DNA of 64,000 nucleotides from Rhizobacter sp. SG703 (lineage in GTDB: Bacteria > Pseudomonadota > Gammaproteobacteria > Burkholderiales > Burkholderiaceae_C): contig NZ_JAAZQK010000019.1 in assembly GCF_012275445.1 (NCBI RefSeq), forward strand, positions 1-64,000. The letters are read 5' to 3'. Numbering within the stretch: position 1 is the first letter of the stretch; the number at the start of each line of letters is the position of its first letter. A program made the position numbers and the translations under genes. This document shows, one piece after another, positions 45,015 to 53,133 of this stretch. The notes beneath the pieces were generated by a model. The model saw only the letters and a list, made by a program, of their open reading frames with translations, was not told where the DNA came from and ran no database searches.

Positions 45015-45352
45015 CCCGTTCGGACTGAGTTGTTCGAAGCCGCAGTGGCCGTGCGAAGAACCCGATGCTCCGTTCGGACTGAGCCTGTCGAAGTCCTGCT
45101 GGTCTTGCGCAGGCGCATCCGGCGCGCTGCGGCACCCACCCTTCGACACGGGCCTTCGACAAGCTCAGTCCCTGCTCAGGGCGAACGGTCGGGGGGTGTG
45201 CGCGAACGGTTCGGGGATGCGCCCCCATGGGGTGGGTGTCCGAGCGCAAAGCCCGTTCGCATCACACCCGTTCGGACTGAGCCTGCCGAAGTCCCGGCGG
45301 CCGTGCGCAGAACCCAGTGCTCCGTTCGGACTGAGCCTGTCGAAGGCCCTGC
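45015..45352. repeat. Cluster of dispersed palindromic repeats between mxaR and mxaS
   Basis: At least five copies of CCGTTCGGACTGAGCCTGTC(GAAG), or its complement CCTTCGACA-GCTCAG-CGAACGG, at about 45018, 45070, 45143, 45268 and 45322. They fill the 400-bp gap 44981-45382 inside the mxa gene set. No gene is seen here. Some transcripts may be terminated or processed at these hairpins. Confidence 0.85.
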
Positions 45353-45382
45353 AGAACACACGCTGCGCAAGTGACCCTCGCC

Positions 45383-46237
45383 ATGGCCCGGCCCACCCCC
45401 CTCCCCGAGATCCACTACCGCATCGGCCGTGCCGCCCTCGGCCATTTCCCGGGCCACCACCGCAGCCGCCGCGGCGACAGCGGCTTCGAGTTCCGCGGCC
45501 ATGCCTCGCTGCTCGACGCGCCCGACCCGCGCCGGCTCGACCTGCATGCGAGCCTGCGCGATCCGTTCGGCCAGTGGTCGGTGCGCGTCTACAGCCAGCG
45601 CAAATCGATCCCCGTCGCGGTGGTCGCCGACCTGTCGGCGTCGATGGGCTTCGCCGGTGCCCAGGCCCGGCTGCAGGTGCTGGCCGATTTCGTCGACAGC
45701 CTCGCGTGGTCGGCCTGGCGCACCGGCGACAGCTTCGGCTTCGTCGCCTGCGACGAGCAGGTGCGCACCGACCTGCTGCTGCCGCAGGGCCGCTCGCGCG
45801 CCGCGGCCGGCGAGCTGACCCGCACGCTGCGCGACCTGCAGCCCACGGGCCGCTCGGCGCACGGCCTGCAGCTGGCCCACCGCCACCTGCCGCAACGCCG
45901 CTCGCTGGTGTTCCTGCTGTCGGATTTCCATTGGCCCATTGACGAGGTGCCGGCCGTGCTCGCGAGCCTGGCCCACCATGACCTGGTGCCGGTCGTGCTG
46001 TGGGACCCGCAGGAGTTCAGCCTCGGCGCCGCGCGCGGCCTGGCCCAGGTGCTCGACCCCGAGACCGGCCGCCAGCGCCTCGTGTGGTGGCGCGCCGCGC
46101 TGCGCGAGCAGTGGCGCGTGCAGCAGGCCCGGCGCCATGCGGCGCTGCTGCAGGCGTTCCGCGGGCAGCGCCTGAGCCCCTTGTTCATCGAAGGCGCCTT
46201 CGATGCCGACGCGGTGACGCGGCACTTCCATGCGTGA
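45383..46237 (+). CDS. mxaS: MxaS, DUF58-type methanol oxidation protein
   Basis: A 284-residue DUF58 protein: GHHRSRRGDSGFEFRGHASLLDAPDPRRLDLHASLRDPFGQW, then a VWA-like part IPVAVVADLSASMGFAGAQARLQVLADFV and RSLVFLLSDFHWPIDEVPAVLASL. It belongs to the mxaRSACKL set needed for active methanol dehydrogenase in Methylobacterium. A GTG at 45371 is also in frame. It overlaps mxaA by 8 nt. Confidence 0.86.
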   Translation: MARPTPLPEIHYRIGRAALGHFPGHHRSRRGDSGFEFRGHASLLDAPDPRRLDLHASLRDPFGQWSVRVYSQRKSIPVAVVADLSASMGFAGAQARLQVLADFVDSLAWSAWRTGDSFGFVACDEQVRTDLLLPQGRSRAAAGELTRTLRDLQPTGRSAHGLQLAHRHLPQRRSLVFLLSDFHWPIDEVPAVLASLAHHDLVPVVLWDPQEFSLGAARGLAQVLDPETGRQRLVWWRAALREQWRVQQARRHAALLQAFRGQRLSPLFIEGAFDADAVTRHFHA

Positions 46238-47129
46238 CCGCCTGGCCGCGCTCGCGTTGATCGGCTGCTGTGCCCAGGCAGCCGCAGCCGACACGCTGCG
46301 CGCCAGCACCGTCGAGCCGCGCGCGTTCGGCTACCACGTCGGCGATCTCGTCGAGCGCGAGCTCATCGTCCACATCCCGGACGGCGTCGTGCTCGATGAA
46401 GCCTCGCTGCCGCGCCCCGGCGCACGCGGCAAGGCATTGGAGCTGCAACAGGTGACGCAGCAGCGCGACTCCGAACCCGGCGGCAGCCGCCTCACGCTGC
46501 GACTCCGGTACCAGGTGTTCCTCGCTCCGACGGAGGTCCGCACGCTGGAGATCGCGCCGTTCTCGCTCGGCTTGCACGGCGACGGACGCGAGCAGTCGTT
46601 GCGCGTCGACGCCTGGCCGGTGACGGTGTCGCCGCTGGTGCCGCTGGAGGTCTCGCCGCGCGACGGCCTGGGCGAGCTGCGGCCCGACCTGCCGCCGCCG
46701 CCGATCGACACCCGCCCCGCGCAGCGCCGCCTGGTGGCGTATGGCGTCGTGCTGCTGCTGTGCCTCGGCTGGCTCGCGCAGGTGTACCTCGCGCTGCCGT
46801 GGCGGTCGCGGCGCCAGCGGCCGTTCGCGAGCGCCTGGCGGCAGTTGGACCACCTGCCGGCGGACAGCCCGGCAGCGGCCCGGCGCGCCGCCTTCCAGCG
46901 CGTGCACGAGGCGCTCAACCGCACGGCCGGCGAGGTGGTGTTCGCGCACGGCGTCGACCGCTTCGTTGCCGCGCAGCCGCGCTACGCCGGTCTGCGCGAC
47001 GAGCTGCTGGCGTTCTTCCAGCAATCGCGCCGCGAGTTCTTCGCCGATGCGCCAGCCGCGGCGAACGACGGCCGCTGGCTGCGCGAGTTCTGCCGCAAGT
47101 GCCGCGATGCCGAGCGAGGTGCCGCATGA
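46230..47129 (+). CDS. mxaA: MxaA-like protein
   Basis: A 299-residue protein with signal peptide (LAALALIGCCAQAAAA), a periplasmic beta domain (VEPRAFGYHVGDLVERELIVHIPDG, RLRYQVFLAPTEVRTLEIAPF), one membrane helix (LVAYGVVLLLCLGWLAQVYLAL) and a cytoplasmic part with FQRVHEALNRTAGEVVFAHGVDRFVAAQPRYAGL. The order and context match MxaA, implicated in metal insertion into methanol dehydrogenase. It overlaps mxaC by 4 nt. Confidence 0.84.
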   Translation: MRDRLAALALIGCCAQAAAADTLRASTVEPRAFGYHVGDLVERELIVHIPDGVVLDEASLPRPGARGKALELQQVTQQRDSEPGGSRLTLRLRYQVFLAPTEVRTLEIAPFSLGLHGDGREQSLRVDAWPVTVSPLVPLEVSPRDGLGELRPDLPPPPIDTRPAQRRLVAYGVVLLLCLGWLAQVYLALPWRSRRQRPFASAWRQLDHLPADSPAAARRAAFQRVHEALNRTAGEVVFAHGVDRFVAAQPRYAGLRDELLAFFQQSRREFFADAPAAANDGRWLREFCRKCRDAERGAA

Positions 47130-48178
47130 TCCATTTCGACACGCCGTGGCTGCTGGCCCTGCTGCCGCTGGCGCTGTGGCCGTGGTGGGCGCGCGCCGGG
47201 CAGCCGGTGCGCAACGCCTGGGCCGCGCTGATGCCGCGCGACCGCGCGTCCGACGCCCTGCAACGCCTGCTGAAGGGCGCCGCGGTGCTCGCGCTCGCGC
47301 TGCTGGTGCTCGCGATGGCCGGGCCGTACCGGCCGGAGTACACGGTGGAGCGCGTCGGCCAGGGCGCCGAGATCGTCGTCGTGCTCGACCGCAGCCGCAG
47401 CATGGACCAGGGCTTCTCCGGCGCGCGCCTGGCGGCCGGCGTCGCCCGCCCGCGCGGCACCGGCCCCGAGGCGCTCGACTACTACATGAGCCTGTCGCCC
47501 GGCCGCTCGCGCGATGCGAAGGGCAAGGTCGCGCGCCGCCTGCTGTCGGCGTTCGCGGCCAGCCGGCCCGACGACCGCTTCGGCATGGTGGTGTTCAGCA
47601 CGCTGCCGATGCGGGTGCTCGAGTTCACGCAGAAGAACGACGTGGTGCAGGCCGCGATCGACGCCGGCGAGATCGGCCGCGGGCTGTCGGAGACCAACAT
47701 CGGCCTCGCGCTGCTGGAGGCACTGTCGTTCTTCGACGACCGGCCCTACACCGGCTCGCGCATCGTGATGCTGGTGTCCGACGGCGGCGACCACCTCGAC
47801 CCGGCGACGCAGGAGCGCATCGCGCTCGCCGCGCGCAAGCAGCGCACTGCCATCAACTGGTTCTACCTGCGCTCGGCCAACAGCCCCGGGCTGACGGCCG
47901 GTGCCGACGATCCGCTCGGCGCGGCCGACACCGTGCCGGAGCACCAGCTGCACCGCTTCTTCCAGTCGCTCGGCACGCCGTACCGCGCCTACGAGGCCGA
48001 CAACGACCAGGCCTTGCAGGCCGCCATCGACGACGTGAACCGGCTGGAGAACCTGCCGATCACCTACCTCGACACCGTGCCGCGGCGCGACCTGTCGCCC
48101 TGGGGCCATGCGATCGCGCTGCTGTGCGTGCTGCTGCTGTGGGGCGCGCAGCGGCTGGAGATCCGGCGATGGGCGTGA
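47126..48178 (+). CDS. mxaC: MxaC, VWA-domain membrane protein
   Basis: A 350-residue protein with N-terminal helices (WLLALLPLALWPWWARAG, LKGAAVLALALLVLAMAG). A von Willebrand A domain carries the MIDAS motif IVVVLDRSRSMDQG and SETNIGLALLEAL, IVMLVSDGGDHLDP. A C-terminal helix ends WGHAIALLCVLLLWGAQRLEIRRW. A partner of the MoxR ATPase in dehydrogenase maturation. It overlaps mxaK by 10 nt. Confidence 0.88.
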   Translation: MIHFDTPWLLALLPLALWPWWARAGQPVRNAWAALMPRDRASDALQRLLKGAAVLALALLVLAMAGPYRPEYTVERVGQGAEIVVVLDRSRSMDQGFSGARLAAGVARPRGTGPEALDYYMSLSPGRSRDAKGKVARRLLSAFAASRPDDRFGMVVFSTLPMRVLEFTQKNDVVQAAIDAGEIGRGLSETNIGLALLEALSFFDDRPYTGSRIVMLVSDGGDHLDPATQERIALAARKQRTAINWFYLRSANSPGLTAGADDPLGAADTVPEHQLHRFFQSLGTPYRAYEADNDQALQAAIDDVNRLENLPITYLDTVPRRDLSPWGHAIALLCVLLLWGAQRLEIRRWA

Positions 48179-48711
48179 TCACGCGACGGCGCACGCGGAT
48201 CGTGCTGGGGGTGCTCGTCGTCGCGGCGGTCGCGATGCTGGCCGACAGCCTGCACCTGTGGCGGCTGCAGCGCTGGAACGACGCGATCGCCGCCGACCCA
48301 CCGCTGGCGCTCGACCACCCGCCCGCCGAACTGCAGTTCGCGCTCGCCCACGCGCAGGCTGCCAGCGGCGCGGGCGAGGAGGCGTTGAAACGCTACCGCG
48401 TGCTGCAAGGCGACACGCCGCTCGGCCAGGCGGCGCGCTACAACAGCGCGAACCTGCTGATGCGCCAGGCGATCGCGGTACGCGCCACGCCGCAGCCCGG
48501 GCTGGCGATCCCGCTGCTGGAGCTGGCCAAGGAGGGCTACCGCGAGGTGCTGCGCAACGACCCCGGGCAGTGGGATGCCCGCTACAACCTCGAGCGCGCG
48601 CAGCGCCTGCTGCCCGATCCGGACGACTCGCTGGTCGAACCGGCCGACGGCCGGCGCGATGCCGAGCGTGCCGTCACGACGATGCGCGGCTACTCGCCGG
48701 GCCTGCCATGA
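48169..48711 (+). CDS. mxaK: MxaK-like membrane-anchored protein
   Basis: A 180-residue protein with one N-terminal helix (IVLGVLVVAAVAMLADSL) and a helical, TPR-like periplasmic part: LQFALAHAQAASGAGEEALKRYRVLQGDTPLGQAARYNSANLLMRQA and YREVLRNDPGQWDARYNLERAQRLLPDPDD. Place and architecture match MxaK. Its stop overlaps mxaL by 4 nt. Confidence 0.83.
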   Translation: MGVITRRRTRIVLGVLVVAAVAMLADSLHLWRLQRWNDAIAADPPLALDHPPAELQFALAHAQAASGAGEEALKRYRVLQGDTPLGQAARYNSANLLMRQAIAVRATPQPGLAIPLLELAKEGYREVLRNDPGQWDARYNLERAQRLLPDPDDSLVEPADGRRDAERAVTTMRGYSPGLP

Positions 48712-49754
48712 AGGCCGTCGACTGGCTGCGCGCGCCGTGGCGCGGCCGCCGCGACGGCTGGGTGCTGGCGCTGGCCGCCGTCGCACTCGCCGCCACCTTC
48801 CTGAACCCGGGCCTGCGCATCGAGCGCCGGCTGTTCGAGCACGTGGTCGTGCTCGACATCACGCAGAGCATGAACGTGACCGACCAGGTGCTGGCCGGCA
48901 AGCCGGTGTCGCGCCTCGCGTTCGCGAAGGACGCGCTGCGCCAGGGCCTGCTGGACCTGCCCTGCGGCTCGAAGGTCGGCTGGGCGGTGTTCACCGAATA
49001 CCGCTCGTTCCTGCTGCTGGCGCCGGTCGAGGTGTGCGCGAACCTGGGCGAGTTGCGCGCGACGCTGGCGCGCATCGACGGCCGCATGGCCTGGTCGGGC
49101 AACAGCGAGGTCTCGAAAGGCCTGCACAGCGGCCTCGGCATCGCACGCGAACTGCCCGGCAAGCCGTCGCTGGTGTTCATCACCGACGGGCAGGAGGCGC
49201 CGCCGCTGAACCCGCAGTACCGGCCGGCGTTCGACGACAAGCCGGGCGAGGTGCCGGGGCTGCTCGTCGGGGTCGGCGAGCTGTCGCCGTCGCCGATCCC
49301 GAAGACCGATCCGCTCGGGCGGCCGCTCGGCGTCTGGCGGGCTGACGAGGTGATGCAGACCGACCTGCGCCGCCAGGGGCGCGGCGCGAGCGTCAGCGGC
49401 GAGGCGCTGGCTGACGACGGCGCGGGCCCGGCGGCGGCGGGGCTGGGGGCCACGCCGGGCACCGAGCACCTGTCGGCCTTGCGCGAGGGCTACCTGCGGC
49501 TGCTCGCGAGCGAGCGCGGCCTGGTCTTCCACCGGCTGCAGACGGCGCAGGGCCTGTCGCAGGCGCTGACGTCGCCGGCGTTCGCGAAGCCGGTGGTCGC
49601 GCGGGCCGACGGGCGGGTCGCGCTGGCGGCGCTGGCGTTCGTGCTGATGTTGGCCCCCATGCTGGCACGCAGCGCGTGGCCGGCGCTGTATCGCATGCGT
49701 CAGGCGCTGCGGAAGAAGGCTTCGGCCGCGGCGATGGCCTCGGCATCGGACTGA
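48708..49754 (+). CDS. mxaL: MxaL, VWA-domain membrane protein
   Basis: A 348-residue protein with N-terminal helix (WVLALAAVALAATFLNPG), VWA domain with MIDAS VVVLDITQSMNVTD and SEVSKGLHSGLGIA, LVFITDGQEAPPLNPQYRP, and a C-terminal helix (VALAALAFVLMLAPMLA). Matches MxaL. No mxaD follows; the 3' end overlaps the convergent flavodoxin-fold oxidoreductase gene by 55 nt. Confidence 0.86.
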   Translation: MKAVDWLRAPWRGRRDGWVLALAAVALAATFLNPGLRIERRLFEHVVVLDITQSMNVTDQVLAGKPVSRLAFAKDALRQGLLDLPCGSKVGWAVFTEYRSFLLLAPVEVCANLGELRATLARIDGRMAWSGNSEVSKGLHSGLGIARELPGKPSLVFITDGQEAPPLNPQYRPAFDDKPGEVPGLLVGVGELSPSPIPKTDPLGRPLGVWRADEVMQTDLRRQGRGASVSGEALADDGAGPAAAGLGATPGTEHLSALREGYLRLLASERGLVFHRLQTAQGLSQALTSPAFAKPVVARADGRVALAALAFVLMLAPMLARSAWPALYRMRQALRKKASAAAMASASD

Positions 49755-50251
49755 ACCGCGTCGGGCGGGCCGCCCTTGCCCCACAGCACGCCGGCCAGCG
49801 GCATCGCGAGGAACTCGGCACAGAGCCGGGTGGAATCGATCATCGGCTGCGCCTTTGCGCGGTTGCCGCTGGTGGTGACGAGGTGCAGACGCTTCTTCGC
49901 CATCTCCGCCTTGAACGGCAGGCCGTCGATGCGCATCCAGGCGCTCCAGTGGTCGAGGTAGGTCTTCAACGAGCTCGGGAAGCTGTACCAGTAGACGGGA
50001 GCGACGAGGACCAGGTCGGTGCAGGCCATCGTCGCGTCGAGCAGCGTGCGCAGGTGGCCGTCCGGCCAAGGGTAGGTGCCGACGGTGTGGCGCTGGTCGG
50101 TGAACGGCTCGATCGGCATCTGCGCGAGGGGCAGCCAGGTTTGCGTGGTGTCGGCGGGCAGACCGTCGGCGGCGCGTCGGGCGAGCCATTCGGTGTTGCC
50201 GGTGTGACCCGGCTCGCGGGTGGAGGCGACAATGAAGAGGTAGTGGGACAT
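49700..50251 (-). CDS. Flavodoxin-fold NAD(P)H-dependent oxidoreductase
   Basis: A 183-residue protein of the NADPH-dependent FMN reductase/quinone reductase fold: HYLFIVASTREPGHTGNTEWLARRA (phosphate loop), CTDLVLVAPVYWYSFPSSLKTYLDHWSAWM and KKRLHLVTTSGNRAKAQPMID. The substrate is unknown. The ATG at 50249-50251 is chosen over an upstream frame start. It is convergent with, and overlaps, mxaL by 55 nt. Confidence 0.82.
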   Translation of the reverse strand: MSHYLFIVASTREPGHTGNTEWLARRAADGLPADTTQTWLPLAQMPIEPFTDQRHTVGTYPWPDGHLRTLLDATMACTDLVLVAPVYWYSFPSSLKTYLDHWSAWMRIDGLPFKAEMAKKRLHLVTTSGNRAKAQPMIDSTRLCAEFLAMPLAGVLWGKGGPPDAVQSDAEAIAAAEAFFRSA

Positions 50252-50358
50252 GGGCTGTTGACGGCAACGAATGAAACGCACGCAGTGTTCCATGAAGTCG
50301 GTTTGAAGCATGCGGCGCCCACACTGCCTTTCCACCCGACATGCCCCTGGAGTTCTCG

Positions 50359-50664
50359 ATGTCCCGTCCCTTTGCCCTTCCCCTGTCCTGCCTCGCGCTG
50401 CTGCTGGGCGCCCTGATCGGCTCGCCCGCCGAGGCCCAGGCCGTCGAGGCCGTCGTCGTGAACGACTACGACGTCTTCGTCGATCCGCCGACCGCGTTCG
50501 CGTTCATCAAGCTGCCGACCGGCTGGAAGTTCATCGGCAAGCTCGATGCGGCGCAGCTGCGCCAGCTGCCGCCCGGCACGCTGACCTCGCTGTTGCCGGC
50601 GGATGAAGAGGCGACGCGGGTGGCCGCGGGGTCGAAGCCCGCGGTGGCGAAGCGCAAGGGCTGA
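50359..50664 (+). CDS. Small secreted hypothetical protein
   Basis: A 101-residue protein with signal peptide (LPLSCLALLLGALIGSPAEAQA) and a short mature part VVVNDYDVFVDPPTAFAFIKLPTGWKFIGKLDAAQLRQLPPGTL. It ends in a basic tail (KPAVAKRKG). No known domain. The ATG at 50359 gives the best signal peptide; an ATG six codons earlier is possible. Confidence 0.65.
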   Translation: MSRPFALPLSCLALLLGALIGSPAEAQAVEAVVVNDYDVFVDPPTAFAFIKLPTGWKFIGKLDAAQLRQLPPGTLTSLLPADEEATRVAAGSKPAVAKRKG

Positions 50665-50670
50665 CGCGCG

Positions 50671-50703
50671 AAAGGCCTTCGACAGGCTCAGTCCGAACGG
50701 GTT
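50671..50703. repeat. Dispersed palindromic repeat, single copy
   Basis: CCTTCGACAGGCTCAGTCC followed by GAACGGG, the same family as the copies near 34.7, 45.0-45.4 and 58.6 kb, between a small secreted-protein gene and the pentapeptide gene. Confidence 0.8.
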
Positions 50704-50730
50704 TGATGCGAACCGGCTGGACGCGGGCCC

Positions 50731-51498
50731 TCACCGCACCAGGTGCCCCAGCCCTTTCGCGCTGTCGAGTCCCTTCGCACCGGTGAGCACGACGCCGTCG
50801 AGCACCGCATCGGTGAAATCGGCTCCGCTGACATCGGCCCCGCGCAGATCGGCTCCCGCCATCTTCGCGTTGAAGAAGTTCACGCCGCGAAGGTTGGCGT
50901 TGACCAGCTTCGCGAACGACATCAGCGAGCGGTTCAGGTCCGCCCCATCGAGGTCGGCGTCGCTCAGGTCGGCGCCCGAGAGGTCGGTGCGCATCTGCCC
51001 CATGCCCTGGTTCTTGATGTTGACGCCGAGGTTCGCCTTCACCAGCTTCGCACGGCGCAGGTTGGCCCCCGGAAAGTCCGCGATGATGCGCGCCCCGCTC
51101 AGGTCGGCGCCCGCGAAATTCGGCGGCGCCTTCACCTCGCCGCCCAGCACCACGACGCTGAGCAGGCTGCTGCCGACCAGCGTCGCGCCGCTGAAGTCGG
51201 TGCCCATCAGCCACGCGCCGTTCAGGTTGACGCGCGTCAGGTCGGCGCCGTCGAAGCGGCTCAGCACCAGCTTCGATGCGAACAGGTTGGCCCCGGCGAG
51301 TCGCGCCCGGCGGAAATCGATGCGGCTCAGGTCGAGGTCGGACAGGTCGTGGCCCGACAGGTCGGCCGGGCCCTGCGCCGCGGCCGCCGCCAGGCGCTCG
51401 CGCACCTGCTCGGCCGTCAGGCGCTCACCGGCCGCCCGGGCGCGGCCCAGGCCGAGCAGGGCCGACGCGATGCCGATGTTCCAGACCCTTCTGCGCAT
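50731..51498 (-). CDS. Pentapeptide-repeat protein, secreted
   Basis: A 255-residue protein with a signal-like N-terminus (WNIGIASALLGLGRARA) and many A(D/N)LxX pentapeptides: DLSGHDLSDLDLSRIDFRRARLAGANL, SRFDGADLTRVNLNGAWLMGTDF, DLSGADLSDADLDGADLNRSL and NLRGVNFFNAKMAGADLRGADVSGADF, forming a right-handed quadrilateral beta-helix. Function unknown. It is divergent from the pterin dehydratase-like gene, between the mxa and H4MPT blocks. Confidence 0.85.
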   Translation of the reverse strand: MRRRVWNIGIASALLGLGRARAAGERLTAEQVRERLAAAAAQGPADLSGHDLSDLDLSRIDFRRARLAGANLFASKLVLSRFDGADLTRVNLNGAWLMGTDFSGATLVGSSLLSVVVLGGEVKAPPNFAGADLSGARIIADFPGANLRRAKLVKANLGVNIKNQGMGQMRTDLSGADLSDADLDGADLNRSLMSFAKLVNANLRGVNFFNAKMAGADLRGADVSGADFTDAVLDGVVLTGAKGLDSAKGLGHLVR

Positions 51499-51579
51499 GG
51501 CGCTTGCTCCTGCGGAGCGATGATGCTGTGCGGTGGCGCGCAAAAGATCAAGGCCGTCAACCCTGCCGAGGAGACCGAC

Positions 51580-51969
51580 ATGTCGCAATGGCGCAAGAAG
51601 ACCCCCGATGAAACCTACACGGTGGACGAGGTCGAGGCCCGGCTGAAGGCCGAGCTGCCGAAGTGGTTCCTCGAAGACGGCTGGATCCGCCGCAAGTACA
51701 AGACCGGCGGATGGAAAGGCACGCTGATGGTGGTGAACACCGTCGGCCACCTCGCCGAAGCGGCCTGGCACCACCCGGACCTGACGGTCTCGTTCGCCTT
51801 CGTCACGGTGAAGCTGATGAACCACGCGGCCAAGGGCATCACCGACAAGGACTTCGCGCTCGCCGCGAAGATCGAAGAGGTCGTGATGTGGCAACCGGGC
51901 ACGGTCGAAGGCTCGGCGCTGGCGGGCACGCCGGACGATCCGCGCTTCAAGTACATCAAGTACGACTGA
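51580..51969 (+). CDS. Pterin-4a-carbinolamine dehydratase-like protein
   Basis: A 129-residue protein with the PCD-fold pattern: ELPKWFLEDGWIRRKYKTGGWKGTLMVVNTVGHLAEAAWHHPDLTVSFAFVTVKLMNHAAKGITDKDFALAAKIE. It has the WHHPD motif and the second His region. It is placed at the head of H4MPT genes rather than phenylalanine hydroxylase, and proteins of this kind are proposed to act in tetrahydromethanopterin metabolism. A GAGGAG site precedes the ATG. Confidence 0.8.
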   Translation: MSQWRKKTPDETYTVDEVEARLKAELPKWFLEDGWIRRKYKTGGWKGTLMVVNTVGHLAEAAWHHPDLTVSFAFVTVKLMNHAAKGITDKDFALAAKIEEVVMWQPGTVEGSALAGTPDDPRFKYIKYD

Positions 51970-52094
51970 ACGCGCAGGACACTGTGTCACCCGCCCGGGA
52001 CAGGCGCGGGATGCCGGACACCGCGCACGCGCCGGTGCAGCCCCATTTCCCTGGGTAAACCCCAGCGGAACGGCGTTTGCTTACCCAGGCTCCG

Positions 52095-53102
52095 ATGCCT
52101 GTCTCCGCCGCCGATCCCCACCGCCTGCTGACGCTTCGCGCGCCGGGCCGATTGCACCTCGGGTTCCTCGATCCGGCCGGCACGCTGGGCCGCCGCTTCG
52201 GCAGCCTCGGGCTGGTGATCGACGGTCTCGCGACCGAGGTCGCATTGGGCGCCGCATCGACCGACGACATCGCCGTCGTCGACCCCGCCGCGCAGGCCGA
52301 GGTCGAACGCGCCGCGCGCTTCCTGCACCTGCTGCGCGAGCACACCGGGCTGCGCACGCCGCTGCGCCTGCAGCTCACGCGCGTGCTGCCGCCGCATGCC
52401 GGCTTCGGCTCGGGCACGCAGCTCGCGCTGGCCATCGGCCGGGTGTTCGCGCACTGGCACGGCCTCGCGATCGGCAGCGCCACGCTCGCCCACTGGCTCG
52501 CGCGCGGGCTGCGCTCCGGCATCGGCATCGCCGGCTTCGACCAGGGCGGCCTGCTGCTCGACGGCGGGCCGGGCCCCGACGGCCTGCCGGCACCGCTGCT
52601 GTCGCGCATCGCGTTCCCGGCCGCCTGGCGCGTGATCGTGGTCCAGGACGATCGGCATCGCGGCCTGTCGGGCCCGCAGGAGAAGCAGGCCATCGCGACG
52701 CTGCCGCCGTTGCCGCAGGCGCTGTCCGCCGACATCTGCCACCAGGTGCTGATGCGCGTGCTGCCCGGCGCGGCGAGCGGCGAGTTCGCACTGTTCGCGG
52801 CCGGCATCAACCGCGTGCAGCAGCTGCTCGGCGAGCACTTCGCGCCGGCGCAGGGCGGCGCGTACACCAGCGCAGCGGTGGGCCGCGTGGTGCAGGCCGT
52901 GGAGCGCACGCAGGGTGCGGCCATCGGCCAGAGCTCGTGGGGGCCGACCGGGTTCGCGATCCTGCCGTCGCAGGCGAGTGCCGACGCGGCGGTGCAGGCG
53001 CTGCGTTCAGCACGCGCGCTCGAACCCGGCCTGGCGCTCAGCATCGTCGCCGGGCTCAACCGCGGCGCGCTGCTCAGCGAGCACGCCTGCGAACCGCATT
53101 GA
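52095..53102 (+). CDS. Beta-ribofuranosylaminobenzene 5'-phosphate synthase
   Basis: A 335-residue GHMP-kinase-fold enzyme that joins PRPP and p-aminobenzoate, the first committed step of methanopterin synthesis (M. extorquens Orf4 type). Marks: LRAPGRLHLGFLDPAGTLGRRFGSLGLVID, the Gly-rich loop PHAGFGSGTQLALAIGRV, RSGIGIAGFDQGGLLLDGG and GAAIGQSSWGPTGFAIL. An in-frame TTG at 52077 is possible. The mtdB gene follows 31 bp downstream. Confidence 0.9.
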   Translation: MPVSAADPHRLLTLRAPGRLHLGFLDPAGTLGRRFGSLGLVIDGLATEVALGAASTDDIAVVDPAAQAEVERAARFLHLLREHTGLRTPLRLQLTRVLPPHAGFGSGTQLALAIGRVFAHWHGLAIGSATLAHWLARGLRSGIGIAGFDQGGLLLDGGPGPDGLPAPLLSRIAFPAAWRVIVVQDDRHRGLSGPQEKQAIATLPPLPQALSADICHQVLMRVLPGAASGEFALFAAGINRVQQLLGEHFAPAQGGAYTSAAVGRVVQAVERTQGAAIGQSSWGPTGFAILPSQASADAAVQALRSARALEPGLALSIVAGLNRGALLSEHACEPH

Positions 53103-53133
53103 CACCCTCGTCGCCACAGACTCCGGAGCCGCG

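Noticed and set aside
45001-45942. Plus-strand frame of 313 codons starting in the repeat cluster
   Set aside because: The first part is translated palindromic repeats (FGLSLSK-type) and the rest is a shadow of mxaS.
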